Positions 1-8,100 of a DNA stretch of 26,158 bases are shown here, piece by piece. The notes below the pieces were generated by a model. The model made no database searches. It saw only the letters and a list, made by a program, of their open reading frames with translations, and was not told where the DNA came from. Origin of the DNA: Anaerozeibacter sp031551775 (GTDB taxonomy: Bacteria; Bacillota; Clostridia; Christensenellales; Aristaeellaceae); the NCBI GenBank assembly GCA_031551775.1, contig JAVBND010000024.1, positions 1 to 26,158 of the forward strand. Direction: 5' to 3'. The translations under genes were made by a program, and so were the position numbers. The number at the start of each line of letters is the position of its first letter. Position 1 is the first letter of the stretch.

Positions 1-1
1 G

Positions 2-94
2 CATCAGCGGCACGAGGCGCGCATCGCGGCACTGGAAGGCGAACTCAACACGCTGAAAGCGCAACTGACCGTATCGGAGGGATCGGAAAAATGA
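2..94 (+). CDS. C-terminal end of an upstream phage late gene (partial)
   Basis: An open frame enters from the left edge and stops at TGA 92-94, giving about 30 residues. They are rich in Glu, Ala, Leu and Lys with heptad-like hydrophobic spacing, so this is probably a coiled-coil tail end. The stop overlaps the start of the next gene as ATGA, the usual sign of translational coupling in a phage late operon. The family cannot be told from this fragment. A tail or baseplate protein is likely only from its position just before a fibre gene. Confidence 0.6.
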   Translation, partial: HQRHEARIAALEGELNTLKAQLTVSEGSEK

Positions 95-1566
95 TTGAAG
101 TTGCGGTGGATCGGGAAAGACGTTCGCTCACCGCGTCGAGCGCGCACTTGATCGTCGAGGGCGACAACAAGATCGAGGCGGTGCGCTTTGACGTGCCCGA
201 GGTCTTCCCCGCGCAAGCGGCATATGTGCTCTACGAGGCGGCGGGCGTGACCGGCGCGGTGCTGCTGGGCGACGACCGGCTGCTCACCATCGGGCGCGGG
301 CTGACGGCCACGCCGGGCACGGTCAAGCTGCGGCTTAAGATCGTGTCGCCTTACGATGAAGTCTGGAACAGCCTGGAACTGAAACTCAAGGTGCGCGACG
401 TGTTCGACGTGGACGGAAACGCCCCGCCCGCGGACGATCCGAGCGCGCTGGACGCGGCGCTTACGGCCATGGCCGAATATGCCACGCGCGCGGAGGCGGG
501 CAAGGATGGCGCGCAGGAAGCGCAGGCCGGGGCGGAGGCGGCGCATGAAGGCAGCGAGGGCGCGCGCGACGCGGCGGCGGGGTCGGCGACCGAGGCATGG
601 GCGGCGGCAACACGGGCGGAGCTGGCCGAATCGGGTGCGAGCGTCGCGCGGGACGATGCGCAGGTGGCCCGAACCGGCGCGCAGGAAGCGCAGGCCGGGG
701 CGGAGGCGGCGCGGTTGGCCGCTGAGGCGGCGCGCGCCGATGCGCTTGAAGCCCAAGCGGGCGCGGAAGGCGCGCAAGCGAGCACCGAACAAGCGCGCGA
801 CGACGCACAGGCGCTGGTCGATGCGATTGCAGGCGTGACGGTCGAAGCCGAGACGCTGACGCCGGGCAGTGACGCGACAGCGGCGGCGACGATTGAGGAA
901 CATGGCCTGCATATTGTGTTCGGCGTGCCTCAAGGGGTACGAGGTCCGGAAGGGGTCCAGGGTCCACAAGGGATCCAGGGTTCACAAGGGATTAAAGGCG
1001 ATAAAGGCGATGTCGGGTTGAGGGGTCCACAAGGCGTTGAAGGGCCGCAAGGGCCGCAGGGCGATACCGGTCCGCAAGGTCTTCAAGGTGATACCGGTCC
1101 GCAGGGTCTTCAAGGTGATACCGGTCCGCAGGGACAGCAAGGCGTAAAAGGTGAGAAAGGCGATATGGGCCCGCAAGGCGTACAGGGCGAGACGGGTCCG
1201 CAAGGTTTGCGGGGCGAGACAGGCGAACAAGGCCCCATCGGACCGGTAGGCCCGCAAGGCTTGCGGGGCGAGACGGGCGCGGATTTCACGGTCAAGGGGA
1301 TATTTGCAACGCTGGCGGCGCTCAGACAGGCGCATCCGACCGGAAGCGCGGGCGATGTTTACTTGGTGGGTACGGCCCAGAGCAGCACCGCATATATGTG
1401 GGCTCTGGATGTGGGCGACTGGCAGGACATCGGTCCGATACAGGGGCCTGCCGGACAAAGCGCTTATGAAGCTGCGCAAGTCGGCGGTTATGAAGATACG
1501 CCAGCGGCGTTCCATGCCGATTTGGCGGCAATTGCCGGTTTGGCGCTGGCGCTGGCCGCGCTGTAA
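91..1566 (+). CDS. Collagen-like phage tail fibre protein
   Basis: This 491-residue protein has four visible parts. Residues 1-105 look like a compact beta domain, as in BppU-type baseplate/fibre N termini (by eye only). Residues 115-240 are an Ala/Glu/Arg-rich helical stalk with repeated AEAA and QAGAEA motifs. Residues 282-395 are an unbroken run of about 38 Gly-X-Y triplets (GPQ, GDT, GET, GLR, GVQ). Residues 396-491 form a cap with the YLVG...W...GPIQGP pattern often seen after collagen-like stretches in phage proteins of Bacillota. The ATG overlaps the previous stop. The architecture suggests a trimeric, elongated fibre involved in host attachment. The collagen and stalk calls are direct from sequence. 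The adhesion role is inferred from neighbours. Confidence 0.85.
   Translation: MIEVAVDRERRSLTASSAHLIVEGDNKIEAVRFDVPEVFPAQAAYVLYEAAGVTGAVLLGDDRLLTIGRGLTATPGTVKLRLKIVSPYDEVWNSLELKLKVRDVFDVDGNAPPADDPSALDAALTAMAEYATRAEAGKDGAQEAQAGAEAAHEGSEGARDAAAGSATEAWAAATRAELAESGASVARDDAQVARTGAQEAQAGAEAARLAAEAARADALEAQAGAEGAQASTEQARDDAQALVDAIAGVTVEAETLTPGSDATAAATIEEHGLHIVFGVPQGVRGPEGVQGPQGIQGSQGIKGDKGDVGLRGPQGVEGPQGPQGDTGPQGLQGDTGPQGLQGDTGPQGQQGVKGEKGDMGPQGVQGETGPQGLRGETGEQGPIGPVGPQGLRGETGADFTVKGIFATLAALRQAHPTGSAGDVYLVGTAQSSTAYMWALDVGDWQDIGPIQGPAGQSAYEAAQVGGYEDTPAAFHADLAAIAGLALALAAL
934..1275 (+). repeat. Collagen-like Gly-X-Y coding repeat
   Basis: Thirty-eight consecutive triplets begin with Gly. Within it a 27-nt unit encoding GDT-GPQ-GLQ occurs twice in tandem and is followed by a third partial copy, around 1062-1134. 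The near-identity at DNA level implies recent expansion by slippage or recombination, so fibre length may vary among related phages. Confidence 0.9.
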
Positions 1567-1578
1567 TGGAGGTTGGGT

Positions 1579-3162
1579 ATGGCAAACGTGATTGTAAACG
1601 AGCTGGCGCGGCTGGGCGCCGCTAAGGCGGGCCTCAAAGAAGCGATCGAGGCCAAGGGCGTGACAGTGCCGGACACGGCGCTGCTCGACGAATACCCGGA
1701 GTTGGTGGCGGCCATCGAAGGAACAGAAACACCGCTGGGCGGGTACGCCGAAGCGGCGCTGCCCACGGGGTTTGCGGGAACGACGTTATACAGCTTCCTG
1801 ACCAGTGAGGGTGAATTGTTTATATCATCGTCAGCAGCCAATATAGGAATTTGGAGGTTGGATCGTCAGGCTGGTGAATTTGTGCAAGTGCATTCGGCAG
1901 AATATTGTTGGCGATATTGGTTCGAGGATAGCCAAGGGAATGTGTTTGTCAGTAGCATCGTTGGCGCTACTGGAATCCTTCGTTGGAATGGCGCGGCGTT
2001 TACACAGGTCTACTCGACTGGCTACATATGGCAGTATTGGTTCGAAGACAGCGCAGGCAACGTGTTTGTTAGCAGCGATGAGGATCTGGGAATCCTGCGC
2101 TGGAACGGTACAGGGTTCACACAAGTATATACGAATGGGCGGGCTTGGGGCTATTGGTTTGAAGACAGCGTAGGCAATGTGTTTGTTAGCAGCCATGGGT
2201 CTGATGGCATCCTGTACTGGAACGGCACAGGGTTCACACAAGTATATACGAGTGGGCAGGCTTGGGGCTATTGGTTTGAAGACAGCACAGGCAACGTGTT
2301 TGTTGGCAGCGAGAATTACGATACTGATGGAATCCTGTACTGGAACGGCACAGGGTTCACGCAAGTATATGCGAGTGGGCAGGCTTGGGCCTATTGGTTT
2401 GAAGACAGCGCAGGCAACGTGTTTGTTAGCAGCGATGAGGATCTGGGAATCCTGCGCTGGAACGGTACAGGGTTCACACAAGTATATACGAATGGGCGGG
2501 CTTGGGGCTATTGGTTTGAAGACAGCGCAGGCAATGTGTTTGTCAGCTATCTCTATGATGGCGAAATCCTTCACTGGAACGGCACAGGGTTCGCGCAAGT
2601 ATATGCGAGTGGGCAGGCTTGGGCCTATTGGTTTGAAGACAGCGTAGGCAACGTGTTTGTTAGCAGCAATGGGTCTGATGGCATCCTGTACTGGAACGGC
2701 ACAGGGTTTGTTAGAAGTCTAAGCGCAGAGTTTGGGTGGGCTTTGCGCTATTGGTTTGAAGACAGCGCAGGCAACGTGTTTGTTAGCAGCGATGAGGATC
2801 TGGGAATCCTGCGCTGGAACGGTACAGGGTTTGTTAGAATTCTAAGTGCAGGGTTTGGGTGGGCGTTATTCGAGAAAGGAGGCGCTGTGGGCGCTTTGTC
2901 AAAACATGTGTGTGGGCTTATACATTACAACGCCGATAAGGATGCCTTTGAGTTGATTGAAACTAACGTAACAGGGCAATTGTTTGGCGCAACGTTGAGC
3001 ATTTTTGCAGAAATGGGTGAATTATGCCGATTGTATGGAAATGGCAAGCAAGCAATGATACTTCGATCGTACAACATCGATTCATTGCTCGAAACGCCGA
3101 CAAGCCACGCATGTATTTTTTCGATAGATTGTAGGTACGCGCTATACACACTAGCGGCGTGA
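1579..3162 (+). CDS. Repeat-rich putative tail-fibre/receptor-binding protein, propeller-like
   Basis: The ATG at 1579 follows TGGAGG at 1567-1572 and is preferred over the in-frame TTG at 1573. The product is 527 residues. Residues 1-50 form a small helical domain of a type seen at the N terminus of phage tail proteins (LDEYPELVAAI motif). After that come eight units of 39-41 residues, each with YWFEDS.GNVFVSS, a variable four- to eight-residue stretch, GIL.WNGTGF and a Q.Y or V... end, flanked by one divergent unit on each side. The Trp/Gly-rich strand-loop-strand pattern suggests a beta-propeller or beta-solenoid. The gene is visibly richer in A+T than its neighbours. It sits between a collagen fibre and a CBM-like protein, so host or glycan binding is likely. 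That role is inferred. Confidence 0.75.
   Translation: MANVIVNELARLGAAKAGLKEAIEAKGVTVPDTALLDEYPELVAAIEGTETPLGGYAEAALPTGFAGTTLYSFLTSEGELFISSSAANIGIWRLDRQAGEFVQVHSAEYCWRYWFEDSQGNVFVSSIVGATGILRWNGAAFTQVYSTGYIWQYWFEDSAGNVFVSSDEDLGILRWNGTGFTQVYTNGRAWGYWFEDSVGNVFVSSHGSDGILYWNGTGFTQVYTSGQAWGYWFEDSTGNVFVGSENYDTDGILYWNGTGFTQVYASGQAWAYWFEDSAGNVFVSSDEDLGILRWNGTGFTQVYTNGRAWGYWFEDSAGNVFVSYLYDGEILHWNGTGFAQVYASGQAWAYWFEDSVGNVFVSSNGSDGILYWNGTGFVRSLSAEFGWALRYWFEDSAGNVFVSSDEDLGILRWNGTGFVRILSAGFGWALFEKGGAVGALSKHVCGLIHYNADKDAFELIETNVTGQLFGATLSIFAEMGELCRLYGNGKQAMILRSYNIDSLLETPTSHACIFSIDCRYALYTLAA
1915..2859 (+). repeat. Eight tandem coding repeats with a 357-nt higher-order period
   Basis: Units start at the Tyr of YWFEDS at 1915, 2035, 2152, 2269, 2392, 2509, 2626 and 2749. 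Units 2, 5 and 8 are almost identical, and the block 2044-2170 is repeated exactly at 2401-2527 (127 nt). A shorter identical stretch recurs from 2758. Spacing is 357 nt in both cases, which is three units. Confidence 0.93.
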
Positions 3163-3176
3163 AGGAGGGCAAACCC

Positions 3177-3329
3177 ATGCGCCAATACGTGATGATTGAG
3201 GACGGCCAATGCTACGACGAACACGGCGCGCTGATCACGACCGCGCCCGAGACGCCGCCCAGCGAGGATGTGCGCGCGTTGCTGGACTACTTCGAGGGCG
3301 TGGGAGGTACGGACGATGGCGATTCATGA
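3177..3329 (+). CDS. Small hypothetical phage protein (50 aa)
   Basis: The ATG is preceded by AAGGAGGG at 3162-3169, a strong ribosome binding site at good spacing. The 50-residue product is acidic (MRQYVMIEDGQCYDEHGALI at the N terminus, ending GTDDGDS). Its last 14 nt overlap the start of the next gene, so the two are probably coupled. Small proteins at this place after a fibre gene are common in phages of Bacillota (for example the XkdX group), but I cannot match it to a family. Confidence 0.65.
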   Translation: MRQYVMIEDGQCYDEHGALITTAPETPPSEDVRALLDYFEGVGGTDDGDS

Positions 3330-3738
3330 GGACGATTGGGTACGCGCCCGGCGCATCAAGCGCGGCATGAACGCCCTGCGCGGCGTCGCAACCGACGCCC
3401 AGGCCAGCAGGGCCATCGGGGGCTATCCGGTCATGCTCTACGGCGGCGCGCTGATTGAGGCGGGCACGCGCATCCAGTGGAACGGCCAGCTCAAACGCGC
3501 GGCGACCGACCTGTGGGACCGCCCGGACAACGACCCCGACCACGCGCCGAACTTGTGGGATGACATCCAGTACCGCGCCGGATACCGCATCATCCCCGAC
3601 CCGGTCACGACGGCGCTCAAGTTTACGATGGGCGAAAAGGGCTGGTGGACCGACGGGCTGTTGTACGAAAGCCTGTTGGAAGTCAACACCTGGACGCCCG
3701 AGCAGTACCCGAGCGGCTGGCGGCTGGTCGAGCCATAG
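3316..3738 (+). CDS. Phage tail-associated protein with CBM5/12-like C terminus
   Basis: I chose the ATG at 3316, preceded by GGGAGG, giving 140 residues. The extra 16 residues available upstream overlap the previous gene more and lack a site. The C-terminal 35 residues or so carry the aromatic pattern GWW.DGLLYESL...TWTPEQYP.GW, which matches the fold signature of chitin-binding CBM5/12 modules (W...G..Y......N...P...P..W). The middle part (RRIKRGMNALRG) is helical and basic. In phages of Bacillota such proteins lie in the fibre/lysis region and probably bind cell-wall or surface glycans. Exact ligand unknown. Confidence 0.7.
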   Translation: MAIHEDDWVRARRIKRGMNALRGVATDAQASRAIGGYPVMLYGGALIEAGTRIQWNGQLKRAATDLWDRPDNDPDHAPNLWDDIQYRAGYRIIPDPVTTALKFTMGEKGWWTDGLLYESLLEVNTWTPEQYPSGWRLVEP

Positions 3739-3758
3739 CCGGAATAGGAGGGACAATC

Positions 3759-4268
3759 ATGCCGAAACCTGCGAAAAACTACAAGCAGTTCGGAAAGAAA
3801 TGGGCCAAGAAGATGTATTCATCGCGCGGCGACAAGCGCCAGACGATGAAGGTTGCGGGCTGCGCGCCCACGGCGGCGGCGATTGTGCTGGCGACGTTCT
3901 GCGATGAGACCATCACGCCCGCCGACGTGGCCGACTGGTTCGTGGACTTCAAGTTCAGGAAGGACGGCAGCGGCACGAAGCCCGGCTGCTTCAAATGGGT
4001 GGCGACGCGGTTTAAGGGGCACGGCATCACTCGGTTCCTCAAGACGACCAGCGCCAAGACGGCGCAACAGGCGCTTGAGCAGGGCGCGCTGGTGGTGGCG
4101 CACATGGGGCCGGGGTACTGGACCAAGGACGGCCACTACATCGTTTTGTGGAAGATCGAAAACGGCGTGGCGTGGGCCTGTGATCCGGGATCCAGCAAGC
4201 GCGACCACCAGGCGTGGGACGCGTTCAAGAAGGAAGTCAAGAGCGGGTATTACTGCTTCTGGCCGTAA
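3759..4268 (+). CDS. C39-like cysteine peptidase, probable phage endolysin
   Basis: The start ATG follows AGGAGGG at 3746-3752, and the product is 169 residues. It has the layout of a papain-like C39 peptidase: GCAPTAAA with probable nucleophile Cys35, DGHYIVLW with His126, and CDPGS with Asp142. There is no signal peptide and no separate wall-binding domain. A short Lys-rich N terminus precedes the catalytic part. The CBM-like gene sits just upstream. In this context it most likely cleaves peptidoglycan cross-links at lysis. A virion-associated or processing protease is the alternative. The family call is firm; the lytic role is inferred. Confidence 0.78.
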   Translation: MPKPAKNYKQFGKKWAKKMYSSRGDKRQTMKVAGCAPTAAAIVLATFCDETITPADVADWFVDFKFRKDGSGTKPGCFKWVATRFKGHGITRFLKTTSAKTAQQALEQGALVVAHMGPGYWTKDGHYIVLWKIENGVAWACDPGSSKRDHQAWDAFKKEVKSGYYCFWP

Positions 4269-4277
4269 CAGATTTGG

Positions 4278-4312
4278 ACGCGCCGCAGTTGAACGACTGG
4301 GCGCGTTTTTTT
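4278..4312 (+). terminator. Rho-independent terminator after the endolysin gene
   Basis: An ACGCGCC/GGCGCGT stem is extended by an inner CAGT/ACTG pairing around a six-base loop, and it runs directly into seven T. It lies 10 nt past the endolysin stop and ends 18 nt before the next start codon, so it splits the late operon in two or works as a partial attenuator. Confidence 0.85.
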
Positions 4313-4330
4313 GGTGTGGAGGGGTGGAAC

Positions 4331-5164
4331 ATGGCAAATGAAGAGATCCAACCGATCAAGGAAATACAGGAAATAGACGAACACGGGAATACCGTGCCGA
4401 AGCTGCCAAAGAAGTACCAGGAATACCTGGGCAGCGCGCACTACAACGCGGCGGGCATCGGGAGCCTGACCGACATGCTGGGCAGGTACAACCTGTCGGA
4501 CGATGCGCTCAGGGACCAGGCGACGGCGTCCTATCAGCCGACCTACGACGCGGAACGCTTGGCGCAACAGCAAAAACTGCAAACGTTGTTGCAGGGCTTG
4601 ACGAACCAGTTGTCCACCATGCAGGGAGGGTATCAGCGCCAGCTCAACCAGACGGCGGCGACCTACAAAAGAAACCTGTCGGACATGCTGAACAACCTGA
4701 CGAAGCGAGGCATGGGCCGGTCGAGCATGGTTGGCACCGGCAGCGTCGCGGTGGCGAACGCGCAACAGGCCGCGCAACAAGGCATCATGGACGAATGGCA
4801 GGTGCAACAGAACAACATCGCGGGCAACATGGCGCTCGCCAACCAGCAAAGCGCGGATGCGCTGGCCCTGCTCGACAGTTCCTACGCCCGGCAGATCGAG
4901 GCGCGCATGAACGAATTGCGGCAGGGCAACCAGACGGCCTCGACGCAATTGCAGTTGCAGATCGCGCAGTTGCAGTACCAGGGCTACCTGGACTGGCTCA
5001 AGACCCAAAAGAAAAAGGGCAAGGGCGGAGGTGGCGGCGGCGGGTCGGGCGGCGTCAGGGGCGGGTACGTCCCGGCGGCAAGCAACGCGCCCAGCAGCGA
5101 CGACGTGGCCGACGAACTCAAGGGCGACGGCGTGCGCTACGAGAACCACCATTACTTTTATTAG
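4331..5164 (+). CDS. Gln/Ala-rich helical phage protein, possible internal virion protein
   Basis: The ATG at 4331 is preceded by GGAGGGG, and the product is 277 residues. Residues 60-230 are strongly helical, with many Gln, Ala and Asn (LAQQQKLQTLLQGL, ANAQQAAQQG) and a short conserved-looking turn GMGRSSMVGTGS. Residues about 234-250 are KKKGKGGGGGGGSGG, a basic, glycine-rich linker, and the protein ends in YENHHYFY. No enzyme motif or signal peptide is seen. It is directly upstream of the giant protein. In T7-like podophages the genes before the largest internal core protein encode smaller helical ejection proteins (gp14 and gp15), so a similar role is plausible but unproved. Confidence 0.6.
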   Translation: MANEEIQPIKEIQEIDEHGNTVPKLPKKYQEYLGSAHYNAAGIGSLTDMLGRYNLSDDALRDQATASYQPTYDAERLAQQQKLQTLLQGLTNQLSTMQGGYQRQLNQTAATYKRNLSDMLNNLTKRGMGRSSMVGTGSVAVANAQQAAQQGIMDEWQVQQNNIAGNMALANQQSADALALLDSSYARQIEARMNELRQGNQTASTQLQLQIAQLQYQGYLDWLKTQKKKGKGGGGGGGSGGVRGGYVPAASNAPSSDDVADELKGDGVRYENHHYFY

Positions 5165-5186
5165 CTGGTGAAGCGGAGGAATCGCC

Positions 5187-8100
5187 ATGAGTGAAGAAAG
5201 AAGACGACGGTTGGAAGAAGCGAAGAAGCGCGCGCGGCAGGTCGCGCAATGGCGCGCGGAAAAGCAGCCCACGCCGAAGTCGAAGGCCGACGCGCCCGCG
5301 CAGACGGTACCGGCGACGCCGCGACCGGGTACGCCCAAGCCCGCGCCGCGCGCGACGTCACAACGGAAAATCACCCCAAAGGTCGCGCCCAAGTTTTCAT
5401 GGGAGGCCAAGCCCGCTTCGGAGATGAGCTTCGCCGAGAAGGTGGCGCTCGGTCGGGTCAACGCGGACAGGAGCGAGTTTGACGCAAACGCGTATTTCCG
5501 CACGCTCGCCGACGAGACGCGCCAGGTCGGGCACCGGCACTACAATCCATACCAGAGCAGCGCTAAGAGCACACAGAAAGAGGCAATGGAATTCTTCGGT
5601 GTGGATCGGTTCGACCCAAAATGGTTTGAGGACAACGCGCACCTGCGCGATTACGTGACACGGCTTGACGTAACCGATACCATGTCCACGGCGGGCAAGG
5701 GAAGCTGGACGAAGGAGCAATGGGCGGGTTACTACTACGAAAACCTGCTGATGGACGAAGAGCGCACCCGGCAAGCGGAGGGCCAATGGAAGCAACTGCG
5801 AGGCGAGGCGGAAGACTATTTTCGCACGCAAAAAACCATTCACGGCAAGGCTCCGGACATCGACGACTTCTTGAGCCACATCGACGTGAGCAGGTATTCG
5901 GCGCTGCAAACGATGGACGAGAGCCGCAACCTGGGCCTGGCCGGGAGCAGCAAGGTTGTGCGCCTGAACCGCCCGATCGGGTATTCGCGGGAAGCGCTGA
6001 CCGGTTTGTACCACGCGCTTGCCAACGGCAGGGCGACCGATCACACCGACTACTTCAACGAAGCGGTGCTCTACCATATGCAGCCGGTCAAGCGCGCGCA
6101 GGAACAGCCCAAGGCGGGCTACGGCTGGGAAGCGGCGCTGCCGGACATGACAGGCGAGGCGAAAGCGGAAGAAGCGCGGCGCATCGCAGCCAGCGGCGAC
6201 CGGGCGGAGCTGCACAAATGGAACTACCTGAACTGGCGACAGGAGACCGGCGAGGCGGGCGGCTACTTTGGTGGCATGTACATCGACGCCGCCTTTTTTG
6301 AGAAATATGACCCGATCTTTGGCCCGATCATCGACTCAATGCGCGCGTATGATCCCAATGGAAAAGGCGCGGTCAGGAAGCCGGGCACTGGCGCGAGCGA
6401 GATGGAACAAGCCGCGTATGAATACTACACCAAGCAGCTTCGGGAGCCCGACACGCGCGCGGTGGAGGACGAATGGGACGAATTGTGCGGCCTGATCGCC
6501 AAGGAAGTCGGGCAGTACGGCGAGTTGGCCCGAACGGAATTCGCGAACGGCTACGCATCGGAGAAAATCCAATACTGGCTCTCGGAGTTTCCGACGCTGG
6601 CGCGCTACCTGAACAACCCAGACGGCATGGCGCTCAACCGCCCGATTTTTGCGTCCAAGGAGGCATTGACGCGGGCAATGGAATTGGCGGTGAAGGATGT
6701 CGCGCTGGCCGGTACGGGTGAAACCCCGCCCGACCGTCCAGGATCGCCTACAGGCACCAAAACCCCCGTACTTTCTAGGGAAAAATCGGGCGAACCCGTG
6801 CCAGGCGATACATTGCCAGGGTCCAATGTACAGGCCGAGAATCAGGCGGTTTTTCCGGGGGAAATCGGACCTGGAATTGACGGCCTGGACTATTGGAAGG
6901 TTGACCTCAACGTGCTGGGCGAAAAGTATTGGCCAATGCTGCTCAAAGAGGGGCTGATCACGGAAAAGGAGATCGAGACCTATAAAAAGACCAAGGCTGA
7001 ACAGAGCCCGACAGAGCACATCGGTATGGCCGAGGGTGCGTTCGAATCCCAGAACATGATCGACAATCCCGAGGGATATACGCCCCAAGAATTGCGCGCC
7101 TACCTCAAGGAATTGCGCGCCGCGCTGATGCGCAGCCAGAGCGCAGATGCCGGGGAGACCGGCGCGATGTGGCAGGACAAGTATATCTATGAGATCGGCG
7201 TCATCGAAGGGGCGCTTGAAGACATGGATGAGCCGTTGGTGGAGCCGGTGGTCTATCATACCGACGCGGGCGACCCGGTGGTGATGGAGCCGCAGAAGGT
7301 GGCGGTTGAACCGCCCATCGAAACCAAACCTAAAGCGGTTTTAAATGAGTTGCCCTCCGAAGAACCGATAGCTGAAACCGAGCCCCCCGCCATGCCGGAA
7401 TTAGATGCTGACCTGATGGGCGTGGCAGCGAGCGCGGGATTGCTGAACAAAGAAGACGCGATGCTGGTGAAGCCGGTATCGCTGTTTGACTTGGACGACG
7501 ATCAGGTCAAGCGTTGGGCTGGGTACCTCGCTGACAGCCAAGCGGCGACCTGCGCGCAATATGGCTTGACGCCCGGTGATACCTACAACCAGATTCAGGC
7601 GCGGATATGGGAGATCGAAGCCGAAAACGCGCGGCTGGCGGATGAGATTTCGATGCGGGGCGATGCGGACGGTTCAATTGCCGCCGCCGCGGACGCCAAC
7701 GCGAGGGAAATCGAGGCGCTGACCGAGCTGCGCGGGTACCTGGACGGCGTTCAAGTTGCCAAGGGCACTGCCGACGCGTACCTGACCGAAGGGGATCGGC
7801 CGATATGGACGCGGCAGTCGGCATGGCGCGCGTTCGGGCAGTATTTTCGCGATATCGCTGATCCGCAAGCTTGGGCTGACGCGTGGGAGGAAGGGAAAGA
7901 CTCCGAGAAGCTTCAACGGATTGTGGAAACCGAAGAGGCCCTGAACAAGATCATTACCGGGCAGGACGTGCAAGGCGGCACGGACATTCTGAATCAGCAT
8001 GCAAAAGCAGACGCCGAGGAAGTCGGTGCGCTGGGTGAAACTTTGGATGCCGAATTGAAACGCGTCTTGGGCAATGATGTGCCTGAGTGGGCGTCGTTTT

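Noticed and set aside
1573..1578. TTG start two codons before the ATG of the repeat-protein gene
   Set aside because: The TTG directly abuts the TGGAGG sequence, leaving no spacing, whereas ATG 1579 has proper spacing.
1915..2859. CRISPR array or diversity-generating retroelement
   Set aside because: The repeats are coding, in frame and about 117-123 nt long with no spacers. No reverse transcriptase or template repeat is in the window.
4250..5503. Long minus-strand open frame opposite the Gln-rich and giant genes
   Set aside because: It is an antisense shadow of GC-rich codons. It spans a terminator and two well-supported genes and has no domain or start signal.
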